Of a stretch of 64,000 nt of DNA, positions 13,739-26,100 are shown piece after piece. How positions within the stretch are numbered: the stretch's first letter is position 1; each line of letters starts with the position of its first letter. This stretch comes from Taeniopygia guttata (lineage: Eukaryota; Chordata; Aves; Passeriformes; Estrildidae). The stretch covers positions 89,064,501 to 89,128,500 of the forward strand of contig NC_133024.1 in the NCBI RefSeq assembly GCF_048771995.1, in the 5' to 3' direction. Position numbers and translations under genes: made by a program. Below the pieces are notes generated by a model. It was not told the DNA's origin, did not search any database, and saw only the letters and a program-made list of their open reading frames with translations.

Positions 13739-16700
13739 TTGTTGTAAATAGGAAGCTGGGTACATACTAAGCATTTCTGCAAATAAAGGAAATGTGCTTT
13801 GATTGTATTCAAGACCTTTTATGTTTCCTTTCCATAAGAGGTCTAGCAAATAAACACTCTGATTGTAATGCTCATGAGGAAGGTAAATCCCAGAGAAGTG
13901 TGTGAAGAGTGCAACTGATTTGTGGAGGGGTATTCACACAGAAAACCGTGCGTGGAGATTGCTCTTCTCTGTCCAGAAATACACAAATGTCTCCACATAA
14001 ACATTGCCCTTAGGAAAATCACCCTGAATGCTGGGTGAATAATTGAGCACTGAATAACTGATTAATTACTGGTTTCCAGGCAATGCATTTTTTACATAAT
14101 TTCTCCAGCTAATATTTCTGATGAAAGAGAAATAGCATTTTTAAGATTTTGCTATTAGTGCCTTTGGAAGCATACTGCTCTGACAAAACCCCAAACCATT
14201 AAATTGTATCCTGTATTGTTAATGGTGAAAATTTGCAATATTTCAATTTGGGAAGTCACTTGAAGCTTAACAATGATATTTAAATTGGTATCAAAACTAA
14301 TTTAAAGTTATAAAAATAAGCACAGGTCACATGAACAGAAGTGGAAATTTTTATTGCCTGTTTTGTTGACTCCTACAAATCTCAGAATCTGCAATTGTGT
14401 TTTCTGTAGAGGCAAAGCTGAAGATACAAAATCTGAAATACTTCCTAATACATTTTCTCTATACAGAGGCAGAAGTGCACCCCTCCTATTTACTGAGGCC
14501 AGAGGTGATTCGGAGCTGCCACAACAAAGCACCTCCTCCTCTGGCAGCTATTGTGAGGCAAGAAGCTGCACCAAAACTGAACTTCAGGATCATTTTTGGC
14601 TCCTTGCCTTCTGCAAAATGTGTAGGCAGCATCTCACTACTGCTGAGGGTGACTTCCTCTTCATGGCTTAAGTGTGTATTAGGGAATAGATATCAACCTA
14701 AGGGAATTTCATCACAGTGGTCTCTGCTAGGGGGAAAAAACCTCCTTCTTCCACGTTATTGAGATGGCTCAAGTTAGCTGAATTTACTATTTCCTCAAGA
14801 GGGACTGTGCCCTTTCACCATATGAATTATTTCCTCTGCCATTTTCATGGAGTTTGTTGACTTCTGTGACCTCATTTACAAATTGCAGTAGACCCCAGCA
14901 AAAACTAATAAGTGTTCAGCTTTTCTAAAGAAAAATACAAAGCTGGTAATTAGAGGGCATTATGAGGACAGATTATGTCTTGCCACCAAATTTTGCATGC
15001 AATGGGATGTATCAAACTGGGTTATCATTTCTGGTTGAGTTATCATATTTATTATTTCTGTGTAGAATCTTTGCTGCTTTGCTTTAGAGAGCAAATCAGC
15101 CTGTTCATTTTTGTATGCATCCAGAGAAGCTGATAGTTAGTGTAATATAAGTAAATAACTAATTTTCTACCTAGACTGAATTTGGAAAAAGTGTTTCTTC
15201 AGAAAACTTGGCAAACTATAAAGAGGGTTCTTTTTTTTTTTTTCTTCTTTCTTCTCCTCCTAGTTCCACCTGGTGTTTCTGTGTGGTATTGTTTTCCTTA
15301 GCTGCCCTCAATGTTAAGTAATTAATAAATTATATCTATGGTGCTAAATACTTACAGGCCTCCCCTCAGACCAGTTATCTTTGAATATTTCAGACTGAAT
15401 TTTTCTGTCCACACAACTAGAAAATATGAGTTAGTCTGTAGAAGTGCCTAATGTTGGAGCATGATGTATAAGATCAGCATCAGGAGGATTAGGGCACAAG
15501 GTTCCCTGAGAAGGTGAATCCTAGTGTGAACTGGAAACATTGCTGCATTTCTTGACCCATTTATTGGTATTTCCAAACTGAAAGATACCATTTATGTTAT
15601 TTTAAAAAAATCTTGTATTGTGCATTACATAACAGAGCTTCTTTATATACTGATTTTTTTTCTTTTACAATTTCTCAATATTTGCCTACTACAAACTGAG
15701 TGTTGATGTGCTGGAACTGTTATTACTAGGCACTTAGAGAATGCAAATACTACAGTTTTTCTAGAGAGAGGACTCTGACTTTTAAAGATAAATATACAGA
15801 GGAGAAGCATAAAAAGCATAGGAAGAAACTAAATACCATGTTTCTTATTCTTCTTTTCTGGCACTGGGGAAGCAGTTATGTTAATAACAGAGAGGAAGAG
15901 TTATAGCTGCAGTGAGTGAAATTTGGAAAGCTCCTCTGTAGGACATAATGTTCCTTTGGAGACCTGGATGATTCCTTCTCTTCCTTGATGTGACATTAAA
16001 GTGAAGACACCACAAAACTGGTTTTGGTCACATCAAATCAGACATTGGACTGTGGAGAAGAAAATATTAAGCCATGCCTACTGTCCTTCCAAAAAATAAG
16101 TGCTGGTACAAATCCTTTAAGCCCTGTATTGAAAGCTGGCTGATACTTATTCTAGAAATCAAGTCCTCACAAGGTGTCCAAATGCTTTCTATGATAGAAA
16201 CATCAAAAGATGTCTCCCTGTGTAATAGACTACAGTATAATTCTGACAAGTGTGCCCTTATTATAGCAGAATTTACCTATTTATTTATTATTCATGAGTA
16301 CATTAGAGTGTCTTCAGAAATATATTCTGCAGCAGGTAATCCAGTATGGAAAAACAAAAATGCGTACGTCTAATTATAAGTGACATTGAAAAGATCCTGT
16401 AGCAGCATACTTCCTTGGCACTGGCAAAGTACTGCATTATAGATTAAAACAACACAAACATATTACAGTTTGTATAGTGTTTCACTGTTGCTGGATGTAT
16501 GTTGCTAAGAAACAAAATTGAAACATCTCTTTTGAACCTGAGCCCCTTGTAAGTGTGGCGTTGCATATGCCATAAATGTTTTTCACTTTAGGATGGATTA
16601 AATGCCAGATCAGGAAAAATAGGGAGGGTTCATTAGTATTGCATGTTTTCCAATCTACTGCCAATGAACCCAACTATTACAGTACTAAAAACTATGTAAG

Positions 16701-18518
16701 GAGCTTCGGTGTCTTCTCAGATGAAGTGTTGACAGCTGCTTGTTTGAATATTAATAAAGTCTATTGAGCTATTCCTTGCCTGTATTGTCTGTAGCTTGAA
16801 ACTGTGAAGATTTCTCTGTATATTACATCTCTACATTTCTAAGTATATGCCTGTCTGTGGAGATGGTACCCATTTCATCCCTATAAAGAAAATTACAACT
16901 TTGTGCTCCATTAAACATTTATTTTGCCAGCATTGTTGGTTGCTGTTTCCCCTCTTCAGTGTAAAGAAGTCAATGCTGATTGAAAGAACATGTGTCCTCT
17001 TTCACATATGGTAATTAATCCTTATTCTTCCAAACTTCTACAAATAAAAGTCAAAGTTATTCCTAAACCACATGCAAGAAAAGTTAATTCTCCTTTAAAA
17101 AATAAAATTACAAAGTTAAAAGTGTGATAGAGAAAGGAAGAATTTTACAGTGCACAGTACTGCACAGAGAGGAGCCTTCTAGCAGCCTCTCACAGGAGGC
17201 ACCCCTGTAGCCCCCCTGCTACCAAAACCTGGCCATGCAAGCCCAATACAGAGACTTTGTCAGACATCCTCAAGGCTGTTGTTCATTTTACATGTGATTT
17301 AGTGGGAAGAAATCAACTAAATGGAAAAAGTATTTTGATTACTGGGGTAAACGAATTAATCACTAACTGAAATATCTTTCAGGTTTTTTTTTTAATCTGT
17401 TTTGCTACAAGAGGAAAATTCAATCATGATTGACAAAGACAAAAGAAATAGAATGTGGGGTTTTATCATCTTACAGAAGTTTAACTGACTCCTAGAGAGG
17501 GCAAGGAAATATAGTTCTGTATACTGCATTCATGACTGGAAAAAGTTCCTCAGGACTAGGATAATATTCTTCTTCAGCCTTTGATGCCATCAAGCTAATT
17601 CCCACAAAGATTGAAAGCTCCTTGCAGCATTCATGTCAAATTCACTGCAAGAAGGTAGTTTCATAAATGCTTGAGGCCCTAAAAAAAGTTACAGAAAAAG
17701 TTGAAGTTTATATTTTATAAAAGCACGAGGTGCATCTTGAAAGCCATGCCCAAGGAAGGTTCTACAATCACATTGGAAGGGCAATGCCTTCCAGAAGGGC
17801 TGGACGTGTTGTAAGAACTACACAACAGCCAATGCCTCTGTCCATATCTTAAAAAAAGTCTCCTGAACTACCACGAATGAGATAAAACTTGTCAGAAAAC
17901 TGCAGTAATTTGATAGGCTGTCATACTGAGACTGGCCATGGACATGTATTGTCAGAGGACATGCCATTTTTAATTATATGTTCATTGAAACAAAACCACA
18001 GTATAATCCAGTAATTTTCGTAATGTCTAGAGTTTTAATATTTATTTGTCATTTTTATGGTCAAAATTATTTAATTTTTTTTTCTGGGTTATTTTTATTA
18101 TTAAACACAAGGCGAGGAACTATTTTCTCCGCAGTACTAAAATACTTTTAAGAGCAATTAAAGTAACACGTCCTCCTTAAGGAGTCTTTTAAGTTGGCAC
18201 TGAAAATAATCCAGAGCCCAAAGGAGTGGATTTTTTGTGACTGTCTCATATGGGGGAATCTCAGCTACCCTCTCCAGACCTTGATGTGAGGGCAGGCTGT
18301 CACACACATGCTGCCAGGACAGGTATTGCAACAGGCAATGTACTTTGGGGCCGTGGTCCTGCTGTAGCTTCTGTAAGCACTTTCAGCCACCAGTTTTGTA
18401 CAGTCTGTTTTTTGACAGGTTACCCTCTCCACATCTAAGAAAAAACTCTTTACAATCTTTATTGCTAGGTTCCTACATTGGAGGGCAATATATGTGTATA
18501 TGCACATGAAGGGATGCA

Positions 18519-18556
18519 TGGATGGATGGATGGATGGATGGATGATGGATGGATGG
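18519..18556. repeat. (GGAT)n tetranucleotide microsatellite
   Basis: About nine GGAT units, with one interruption where a unit has lost a G (GATGATGG near 18541-18548). A likely polymorphic marker. Confidence 0.95.
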
Positions 18557-20185
18557 TTGGAAGGACAGAAAGATCAGCTGATCTTAATAAAAAATCTTAT
18601 CTCCAGTCAAAGGAGCAGAGAGAAGATCTCATAATCAATTTTGTCTGTTTTGCAGTTTTATTACCATGGTCTGAAATTTGGATTTTTTTTTTTTTTTTGT
18701 TAGATATACCTGATTTTTTTAGGTCAAATAAAAGGAAGAAAAGGCAGAGCTGACAGGTTTTCCTTTTTCCCCCCTGCTTGGTATTAATATCCAATAATGC
18801 TTTAATTTTTTGAATCTAAGTTTAAATAAAGTAAGTAATGTAAGTATAACTGAATGATCATTTAAACATATAGAGAAAATGCAGTAGTAAAAATTAACTG
18901 CTGTGAATTTCATCATAAGTTTAATCACATTGAATAACCTAAAATAATAATGCCTATCATTCATATAATGCTTTCCAGGTTTGGGAAGAACCATAAAAAT
19001 AGAACAACTCATTATTTAGTAGGCAAATGTTCTCTCACTATGCAAATGGATAGTTATTGTGCTGTAGACTCTTAAAAGCAGAGCAAGCATACAAGCAAGA
19101 ATTGAGAATGATTTCTGTATAATCAAATCCCATTTGGCAGAAGACTGCAAAAAGAGTTGGGCATTTTCAAGAGCAGCATGTAAATACATGAAGGCAGTGC
19201 TGAAGGTGTAATGTTCATTTTCTGTCCTGAGAAAATGCCTTCAAAACCAACATAGATATAGCTACAGATAGAAAAATCTGTCAAGTCTCTCCTGATCTGA
19301 ATGAAATAGCAAGAGAGATCATACAGGGAAAAGAAACAGGAAAGCAGAACAATTTTTTAAATTTTGAATTGAGACACCAAGTAATACCTAGCACATTGTA
19401 ATTTAAGGACAACTACAAATGAAGTCTTGGAACGCTTCAGCATCACTTTACTCTCTTGCAACAGTATTTTGCTTTTATGAATCTCTTCTTGTCTCTGGGT
19501 ACTTCCTCACTCCCATCCACCATGGGAGTGAAGCCACTTCCACAGCCTGAAACAGAAGTTGCTTATCAACTGCCTTGTCAAACACATTCACCAAGGAATG
19601 TGCAGCAAAATGTGCAGCTACATCCCTGTGTGTAAAGCAGCACCTCTGCTTGAGAACTGTGTTAATCACATTACTTAATTAGTTCACAAACAATCACTTC
19701 ACACTTATAATCTGTAGCTAGATGTTTTGGCAGCTGAGACGGGGAAATTAATAAAATCCACATTTGTTTAAAGTAAACCTGTTATATCTTCTTTATCTTT
19801 TTTTGTTTTTTTCCAATGTGTTTTATCTCAGGTTTCTGAGAACTTAATCTTCTTTCTATTTCCAAACTTAATACTCTGAGTATTTAATTTCCTAATATCT
19901 AATGCAACTTTTCCCATGGTCTCTTCGGCAAGAAGAAAAATGTATGTGGGATGATATTTTTTCTTTCATGTCCTTTAGGCCTGGCCTGGGCTAACTTTCA
20001 TTAAGTCCCAGGTATAGGGAGGTGCACAAACACACACTAAACTTGTAAGTCTGAAAATGCTTCTCTTGACATCAAAGAACTCAGAGATGTTTTTTCTAGT
20101 TGGAGCCAACTTGCAAGTGTCTTCCTCCTTCCACAAAAATGTGCTTTTATGGTCTCCTGTCCTTTGTGCCATTTCTATATAAACC

Positions 20186-20316
20186 TTTCACTCTCCTAAT
20201 CTTTGTCTCCCTTCCTTCTTCCTTACCTCTTTTTCATCTCATGTCTCCTTTTCTCTCTCCTTCTCTGGTTCCATATTTCTTCCATCCTCCTCAGTGTCCC
20301 TCAGCAATTCCTTCCC
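20186..20316. repeat. Pyrimidine-rich tract
   Basis: About 130 bases are strongly biased to C and T on the + strand (CCTTCCTTCTTCC, TTCTCTCTCCTTCTC). It is an imperfect polypyrimidine stretch about 1.5 kb upstream of the CpG island. Such tracts can form unusual structures; no specific role is shown. Confidence 0.7.
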
Positions 20317-22565
20317 TCACTTGCAGTCCTCTGGGGTGGTTGGAGAGCTCCCTGACTTGCTCTCCCTTGCAGGGACCTGATGTAGCTTTGCTTCTGCTTT
20401 AGTGATGGCACCCAGCTTCTGTTTAAGAGGGTATTTTCCAGGTGGATTACAGCAGATTTTAAGAGCGTCACTAATTTCTTCTATTGAATAATAAGTGCTT
20501 TGCACACCTGCATCTATTTTAAGCCATCCCAATATCAAGGCACCCTCTCATCACCTTTGGGTGCTGGCTCTCCAGTGCTTTGCCTGCTCTGGGGGTATGT
20601 AATCAGGCAACTCTGGTGACAGGGTAGTTTGGTTGTAAACTCTGGAGCAACCAGAAGAAAGGAGGAATGAAAAGTGCCCCTCTAATCACTGGAAGTATTC
20701 TGGTGTGTAACACAGCACTTTTGGCTTTTATGTTTTGACAGTGATATTTAAGCTTCCACCTCTGAAGGAAGCAATATGAGGTGTTGAAACAATTATGCAT
20801 ATAATTGCAGACTTTCCAGTATTTCTCTCTCTTTGCTGAAACAACGCTTTTTATCATTAAAGGTTCTCCACTACTTCTTTTTCTTAAATGAACAGTTTTA
20901 CTCCAGAGAAAGTCAAAGTCCTCCATTGTATTCCACATTTCTCCAGGAATCAGTATTAATTGTAGCTTAAAACTATTGTGCTTAGTATTTCTATCTGCAA
21001 GGGCATAGGTTGTAACCTTACTGGACATAACTCAGCAACAAATAATGATCTGAACTCTGCTCTGCTTTTATTTGGCTTTACACATATTCCTTCTAGAGTA
21101 GCAAGAGAGTAGCAAGAGATTAGTGGCTTTCCACACACTGAAATTTAGTAAACTTTATTATCCAGTTTCTAGATTACCCTTATCACAACAGGTTCAACTC
21201 TGTGTGCATTGGAAGTTAACTGTAGCGTCATGAAGCTGACAGAAAGATTTTGTGCAGCCATCATGACATGGCTCTTACAAAAACCCAATTTTAAAAGTGT
21301 CACTTAAGAGAAGGATAGGAGGGCTTCTGCAAGCACTTGGATTGCAATCCTCAATTCCAAAAGTGCTCTGTTCCAGCACAGGCACAGGTAGAGAAGAAAA
21401 GACTCGGTTAGAGGTTGGACCACAGAGGAAAAATCTCTTTGGCAAGACTATAACGTATTTCAGTTGTAGTGTCTGGGTTAAGCAGGGCCCTAAATCGTAT
21501 TAATACTCAAAAGTTAGACAAAAAGGGACTTGTCAAATGAAATATTTATATGAAGAAGAGCTTCGTCGGCAGCTTCTCTTAGGAGAAACTCTTTGCAAAG
21601 TCCACATGTGAAACGGCTGTATGTCATATTTTTAAACTTCCCGCCGTTAATAAGCAGCACGGATGTCTAACTCCAAAATGACAGGGTCTCTCCCCTTACC
21701 GCACCAGCTCACACAAGACCTGAGCACATCCTGCTGCAGCCTTCGGGACACGGGTACCACGACAGACGGGACGGCACCCGGGCAGGCAGCTGGCTGGAGC
21801 ACAGGACACCCGGCAGAAAGAGAAGGCGCGACGCCCTCTCTTATTTTCACCCTTTCGCACCCCTCAGGGATGGGCACGATACGTTAATAATTAAATGACA
21901 ATTATTTGGGGACGCCCCGGGGCACCGGGGGGTGACGGGCCGGGGCCCCGCGCCGCTTCCAGCCGCGCCCGCCAGGGGGCGCCGCGCCGCCAGGGATGGC
22001 GCGGCCCGCGGGCCGAGCGCGGCTCCCCGCGGGGCTGCCGTGCCCGCCGGCCCTGCCCGCCCGGCCGCCACCGCTCTCCGCGGGTCGCCGGGCCCGCAGG
22101 GGCTCCCCTCCGCCCCCGCCTGGGTGCCTTTGGCTTCCCCGAAGGGTCTCCTCCGCCTGTACCCGCCTGTCCAGGAGCCTCCGCCGGGAGGAGAAGGAGG
22201 AGGGAGCAGCGGCGGCGGCCAGCGGGCGGCGAGCCCTGCCGGGTCGGGTTACAGGGAGCCACGGAGCGGCGGCGAGGCGGGCGGGGACCGCCTGCGGGGC
22301 GGCCGCCGTGCTGCGGGCGCCCCCCCGGGGCTCCCCGCCGCTCCCCGCCCCGCGCGGAGGCGCGGCGGGCGCCTCGCCGGGCCCCGCCGTAGCTGCCGAG
22401 CTCCCGGGCGGCGGGAGCAGGCGCGGGCAGACAGGTGCCCTCCTCCCGAGCCGCCGCGCTCCCCGCCGCTGGCATCGCCGCCGCGCCGCACGGCGCTGGG
22501 CAGCGCCGCCCAGGCAGCCCCCGAGGTCGCCGCCGCCCGCCGCCGGGGGCAGACCCGCCGCCCCG

Positions 22566-22625
22566 ATGGCCCCCGCCGCCCCGCCGCCGCCCCTCCCTCG
22601 CCGCCGCCGGCCGCGGCGGCCCTAG
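22566..22625 (+). other. Possible upstream ORF in 5' UTR, 19 codons
   Basis: An ATG at 22566 opens a 19-codon Pro/Arg-rich frame ending with TAG at 22623-22625, 131 bases before the SH3RF3 start and out of frame with it. Its context has C at -3 and G at +4, so it is only moderate. It matters only if transcription starts upstream of 22566. A farther ATG at 21996 is in the same frame and shares this stop. Translation is unproven; random ATGs occur in GC-rich leaders. Confidence 0.25.
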
Positions 22626-22756
22626 GGGCGTCGGGGCCCTGCGCTGCCCCGCGGAGGGGAGGCGGAGGCGGCGGCGGCGGGGCGGGGGCGGAGGCGGAGG
22701 CGAGGGGGCGGCGGAGCGGCGGCGGAACGCCGGCGGAGCGGGAGCCGGCGGCGGCG

Positions 22757-23152
22757 ATGGACGAGTCGTCGCTGCTGGATCTTCTGGAGTGCTCCGTGTG
22801 CCTGGAGCGCCTGGACACCACGGCCAAGGTGCTGCCGTGCCAGCACACCTTCTGCCGCCGTTGTCTGGAGAGCATCGTCAGCTCCCGCCACGAGCTGCGC
22901 TGCCCCGAGTGCCGCATCCTGGTGGGCTGCGGCGTGGACGAGCTGCCCGCCAACATCCTCCTCGTCCGCCTCCTGGACGGCATCCGGCAGCGGCCCCGCG
23001 CCGCCGGGGGCGCCAGCGGCAGCCCCAGCTCCGCGGCCCCCGCGTACCCCCAGCCCGCAGCCGCCCCCAGCGCCGTCGCCGCCGCCGCCGCCTCGGCCGC
23101 CGCCAGCCTGCGGGAACTGGCGGCCGCCAGCCGCAGCGCCCTGCTGGGAAAG
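22757..23152 (+). CDS. SH3RF3: SH3RF3 (POSH2) first coding exon, partial: RING domain
   Basis: SH3RF3 is a POSH-family E3 ubiquitin ligase and scaffold: an N-terminal RING that recruits E2 enzymes, followed by four SH3 domains and a Rac-binding region linked to JNK signalling. This exon gives 132 residues. A complete C3HC4 RING is visible: Cys12, Cys15, Cys28, His30, Cys33, Cys36, Cys49 and Cys52. Next come the POSH-family segment [20 protein letters not shown] (62-81) and a low-complexity Ala/Ser/Pro linker (82-132) with poly-Ala runs and an SLREL motif. The start [20 protein letters not shown] and the CRRCLESIV segment fit SH3RF3 rather than SH3RF1, which from memory reads [20 protein letters not shown] and CKRCL. 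The ATG has a strong context (G at -3, G at +4) and is the first in-frame ATG. The frame stays open far upstream, but only because the DNA is so GC-rich. The exon ends in phase 0 at AAG before GTGGGT. The SH3 exons lie outside the window. Confidence 0.95.
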
Positions 23153-23158
23153 GTGGGT
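23150..23158 (+). other. SH3RF3: Exon 1 splice donor of SH3RF3
   Basis: AAG followed by GTGGGT is a good U1-type donor. It falls exactly where the SH3RF3 coding similarity ends (after Lys132), and from memory the human protein continues with an Asn-Pro-Cys-Leu-Leu segment from the next exon. If it were not used, the frame would run on for 51 codons to a TAG at 23306-23308. Confidence 0.8.
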
Positions 23159-26100
23159 GCCGGGCCGAGCGGGCGGGCGGGAGCGCGTCCCCGCGGAGCG
23201 CCGGGCGGCCCCGGTGTGGCGGCGGGACGTCCCGCGGGCGGCGGAGGGTGTCCCCCCGCGGGCACCGGCGTGAGCCTGCCCCGCACTCGCGGCCCGCTCT
23301 TGTCGTAGCTCCCCCGGTCTAAGGACGGGAGGCTCGGACGGGGATGTCCTCAAAGTACTCTGGGCGGCGGGAGCGGCCGGGACCGCCCCGGGACACCCCC
23401 CTTTGGGTGGGTTTATACCGGCTGTGGGGCAGCTGCTGCACCGGCGGCACCCGGGGCCGCCCCCGGTGTAGGAGAGCCGGACGTGGAGTTGTGAGCCACA
23501 GAGCGCCTCGAAAGCGCTCTTAGCCGGGCTGCGCCAGGTGCCGGTCAGGTGCGGGCAGAGCCGGCTCGCCCTCCCGCTGCCTGCGGGGCAAGGCTCTGGG
23601 AACGCCCGGCCGGTCCGAGCCCGCCGTGTTCCTCCAGCCCTGGAATTCTCCCTTCCGCTCTCCGGGCGCCGCCGGTGCTGCTACCACCCCACAGAGCCCT
23701 CCTGACAGGGACGGAGCGGGGTTTGAAGCTGAAGCTTGCCCTCTCAAGGGAACGTAATTTCATTTTTATGTATAAGGTGTGTGATTTATCGAAGGCGAGT
23801 ACTGCAGCGTGGGCATTTATTTATTGAACTCTTCAATCGAGTGCCCCATCTTGTGCCCTTTAAAGTCCATGACAAGGGTTTCATTGGCTCAGACGGGACA
23901 AGATCAGTTCCTTCCACTTTTCTGTGTTGCTCTTTCATGCGATCTGAAAATTTACTATTGGACCTCTTCAGGAAACTTGGGAATTGAGACAGTCTTAAAA
24001 CTGTGAACTTTATCTCACTTTTAATGTCATATATATGCTTCATATGTTTAATTGTCTTTGATTTTTTACAAAATCCACTTGAGCTGTAGTTTAGTGTACA
24101 GGCTTTTGATTTTAGAAGGTCAGTGTAGAGATTCCTTGTGAAGTTGTATTGCTATAGTAAATGTTTCAATTAATTAATTAAATTTTTTTTTCCCCTGAAA
24201 AAAAAGGGAATCGACCTGTACGGCTGTTTTGAAGTTTTCCATGCAGGAAATGACAGCAAATGCCATACATTGTTCTGTAAAATTCTGTCCAGGAGTTGGA
24301 AAGTTAGAATTGAAATATGCTAGGTAGTATTTCTGGAAGGGTAGATCCTTTATTTTTGAGCTGTATTCTTTAATGAGACTCAGGTACTTAATAATGACTT
24401 GTCCAATTTAAAGAAGAAAGGCAATGGAATTCTGCCTTCTGCTTTTTTTTCCTTGTTTTTCAACCAAGCTTAGTGCTGTAGCTTTGTCACAGCAGACAAC
24501 CCCTGTCTTAGTTTCAGCATTATAGAAAGGGAAGTTTGCATTCATTAGGTAAAGTGCAATATCCCATGGCCTGGTTTGAAGTCCAGGCAGGCAGTCTCCT
24601 GTGGGAGGCAGGGTCTGCTGATTACACCTGCAGTGTTTGTGTTGGAGGGGCAGGGTCTTGCACCCTCACTAGGCTTTTGTGACCATCCAACAAGAAGACA
24701 ATCTCTGGTTATGAAATCTTTAAGTCCTAGTCAAGTTTGCATATTACAGTGGTGTGCATATGTAATAAAATGCTTGATGGGGAAAACTATTTGCAAATTT
24801 TTAGGGAAAGTGAATTTTCATTATTTTACCATAAATTGTCAGGCTTTTAAAAGGTTGCTTCCCTAGCCATTATTGCAGATATCATGTAGTAAATAAAAAC
24901 ACATTGCATTTTATATTTTTTTGTCTTTGATTGCATAGCACTTTGGTGAGTGTTGGCAATTCTGTTATCCATTTCTGTGAGGGTTGTTACCCATCTGAAT
25001 TTGACAGAAAGCAAAATTTCACTACTTGAGAATCACCTTTTGGCTATTACAGTTAACAACTGTGATTCTTTTCCCTTTGCTGGGGTTAATGGGTAATTCT
25101 GGGGCAGTGGGTCTGCTGGGACAGAGTGGGTCTGTGGAAGTGTTTGCTTGGCCTTTTGACTGATGGCACAATTTTATCCTGGAAATCAATGCAGTGTGCT
25201 TGATCCTTACAAGGTTCATTACAGTGAAAGAAAGTCTGAACTAATCTGCTTTTAAAAAAAACAGCAGGGGAGAATAATCCTCCTTGGAGCTGCTGATACA
25301 GCTGATTGCTGAGCAGTCCTGGAGACAAGAGTGCAGAACCTCTCTCTGTACTAAACAATAGATGGTACAATCCAGGCTAGAATCAAGCTTTTTGAGGCTG
25401 ATATGGAAGAGAAGAATTACATCCCTTTCTCTCTTGCATTGGTCTTTGACAGCTCAGCTGCCTTGAAAAAAAGCAGAAGTGATTCTTTGTGATATATATA
25501 TTTCAGAAATGCTGTAGATTTGCTGCCTGGGGCTTAAATGCAAATTACACTATTTTACTAATTATTACCTTTCATTTTAGATACTGCAGTATATAAAATA
25601 GGACGTACCATTACAGGCTTTTTGGTTAGGAAGGAAACTGCTGATTGTAAAATGTAATGGCAGAGAGCCAAGGTCACTTCTATCAAACTTCAATCTTGCC
25701 CAGTTCCTTGGACCGATATGTTAGAATCACACCAGGGATCTGTTTCTGTGAGAGTTTTAATTAACCTTAGAAGACAGAGCAGGGTCAGCCTCTTTGTTGC
25801 TATCATGCCTGTATTTTGCTTCTGCACCTTATACTATGGAGAAATCTTCTTTCCATAGATGCTATTTTCTGAAATCAACACATGTTGTTTATCTCGTGGG
25901 CAAAACTCTGTGAGGTTTGTATTTCTTTATCAGGTCTCTGGCCTTTCTTTTTCCTTAGTTTGTCGCAGACTTGGTCTGTACAGACTGCTGAAAGCCACTG
26001 TAAGAGGGGCTGAGCTGGGGGTGAACTGGCACTGGTGCTGTTTCTAAAGTTGTCCAAGACTGTTCTTCAGAAACATTCCTGAAATACTGTAGGTGTTTGG

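Larger units (their letters stand above)
12713..21699. other. Upstream intergenic DNA with candidate conserved elements
   Basis: No gene is supported. The region holds a 34-nt T tract (13703-13736), a 15229-15262 pyrimidine tract, a GGAT tetranucleotide repeat (18519-18556), a 16-nt T tract (18683-18698) and a long pyrimidine-rich stretch (about 20186-20316). The stretch at about 12890-13660 has the texture of conserved noncoding DNA and is described separately. A 141-codon minus-strand open frame (20603-21028) has no recognisable domain and is not called as a gene. Confidence 0.5.
21700..23740 (+). promoter_or_regulatory. SH3RF3: CpG island promoter of SH3RF3
   Basis: GC content and CpG density rise sharply near 21700, peak at 21905-23300 and fall again by about 23740; flanking DNA is AT-richer and CpG-poor. 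The island covers the only supported coding exon and its 5' UTR. GC-box (Sp1/KLF-type) sites are present, for example GGGGCGGGGGCGG at 22679-22691. No convincing TATA box is seen, as expected for a CpG-island promoter. The transcription start cannot be placed from sequence alone. GGC-triplet runs lie just before the start codon (22660-22760). Boundaries are approximate. Confidence 0.85.

Noticed and set aside
17150..17270. GC-richer block resembling an old bird repeat (ACCAAAACCTGGCCATGC)
   Set aside because: It felt familiar as repeat-like, but I could not tie it to a specific family or define its edges.
20603..21028. 141-codon minus-strand frame just upstream of the CpG island, considered as a divergent gene
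   Set aside because: No domain recognised, no CpG-island overlap, and no splice or polyadenylation structure that I could support.
21932..22756. 275 codons open in frame upstream of the SH3RF3 start, and several overlapping long frames on both strands at 21847-23353
   Set aside because: GC-rich CpG-island DNA has few stop codons, so all frames stay open. The upstream frame has no ATG (it opens with GTG) and only low-complexity Ala/Gly/Pro/Arg content.
22249..23286. 345-codon minus-strand frame antisense to SH3RF3 exon 1
   Set aside because: It is the antisense shadow of the conserved RING exon in GC-rich DNA. Its Arg/Ala/Pro-rich product has no domain.
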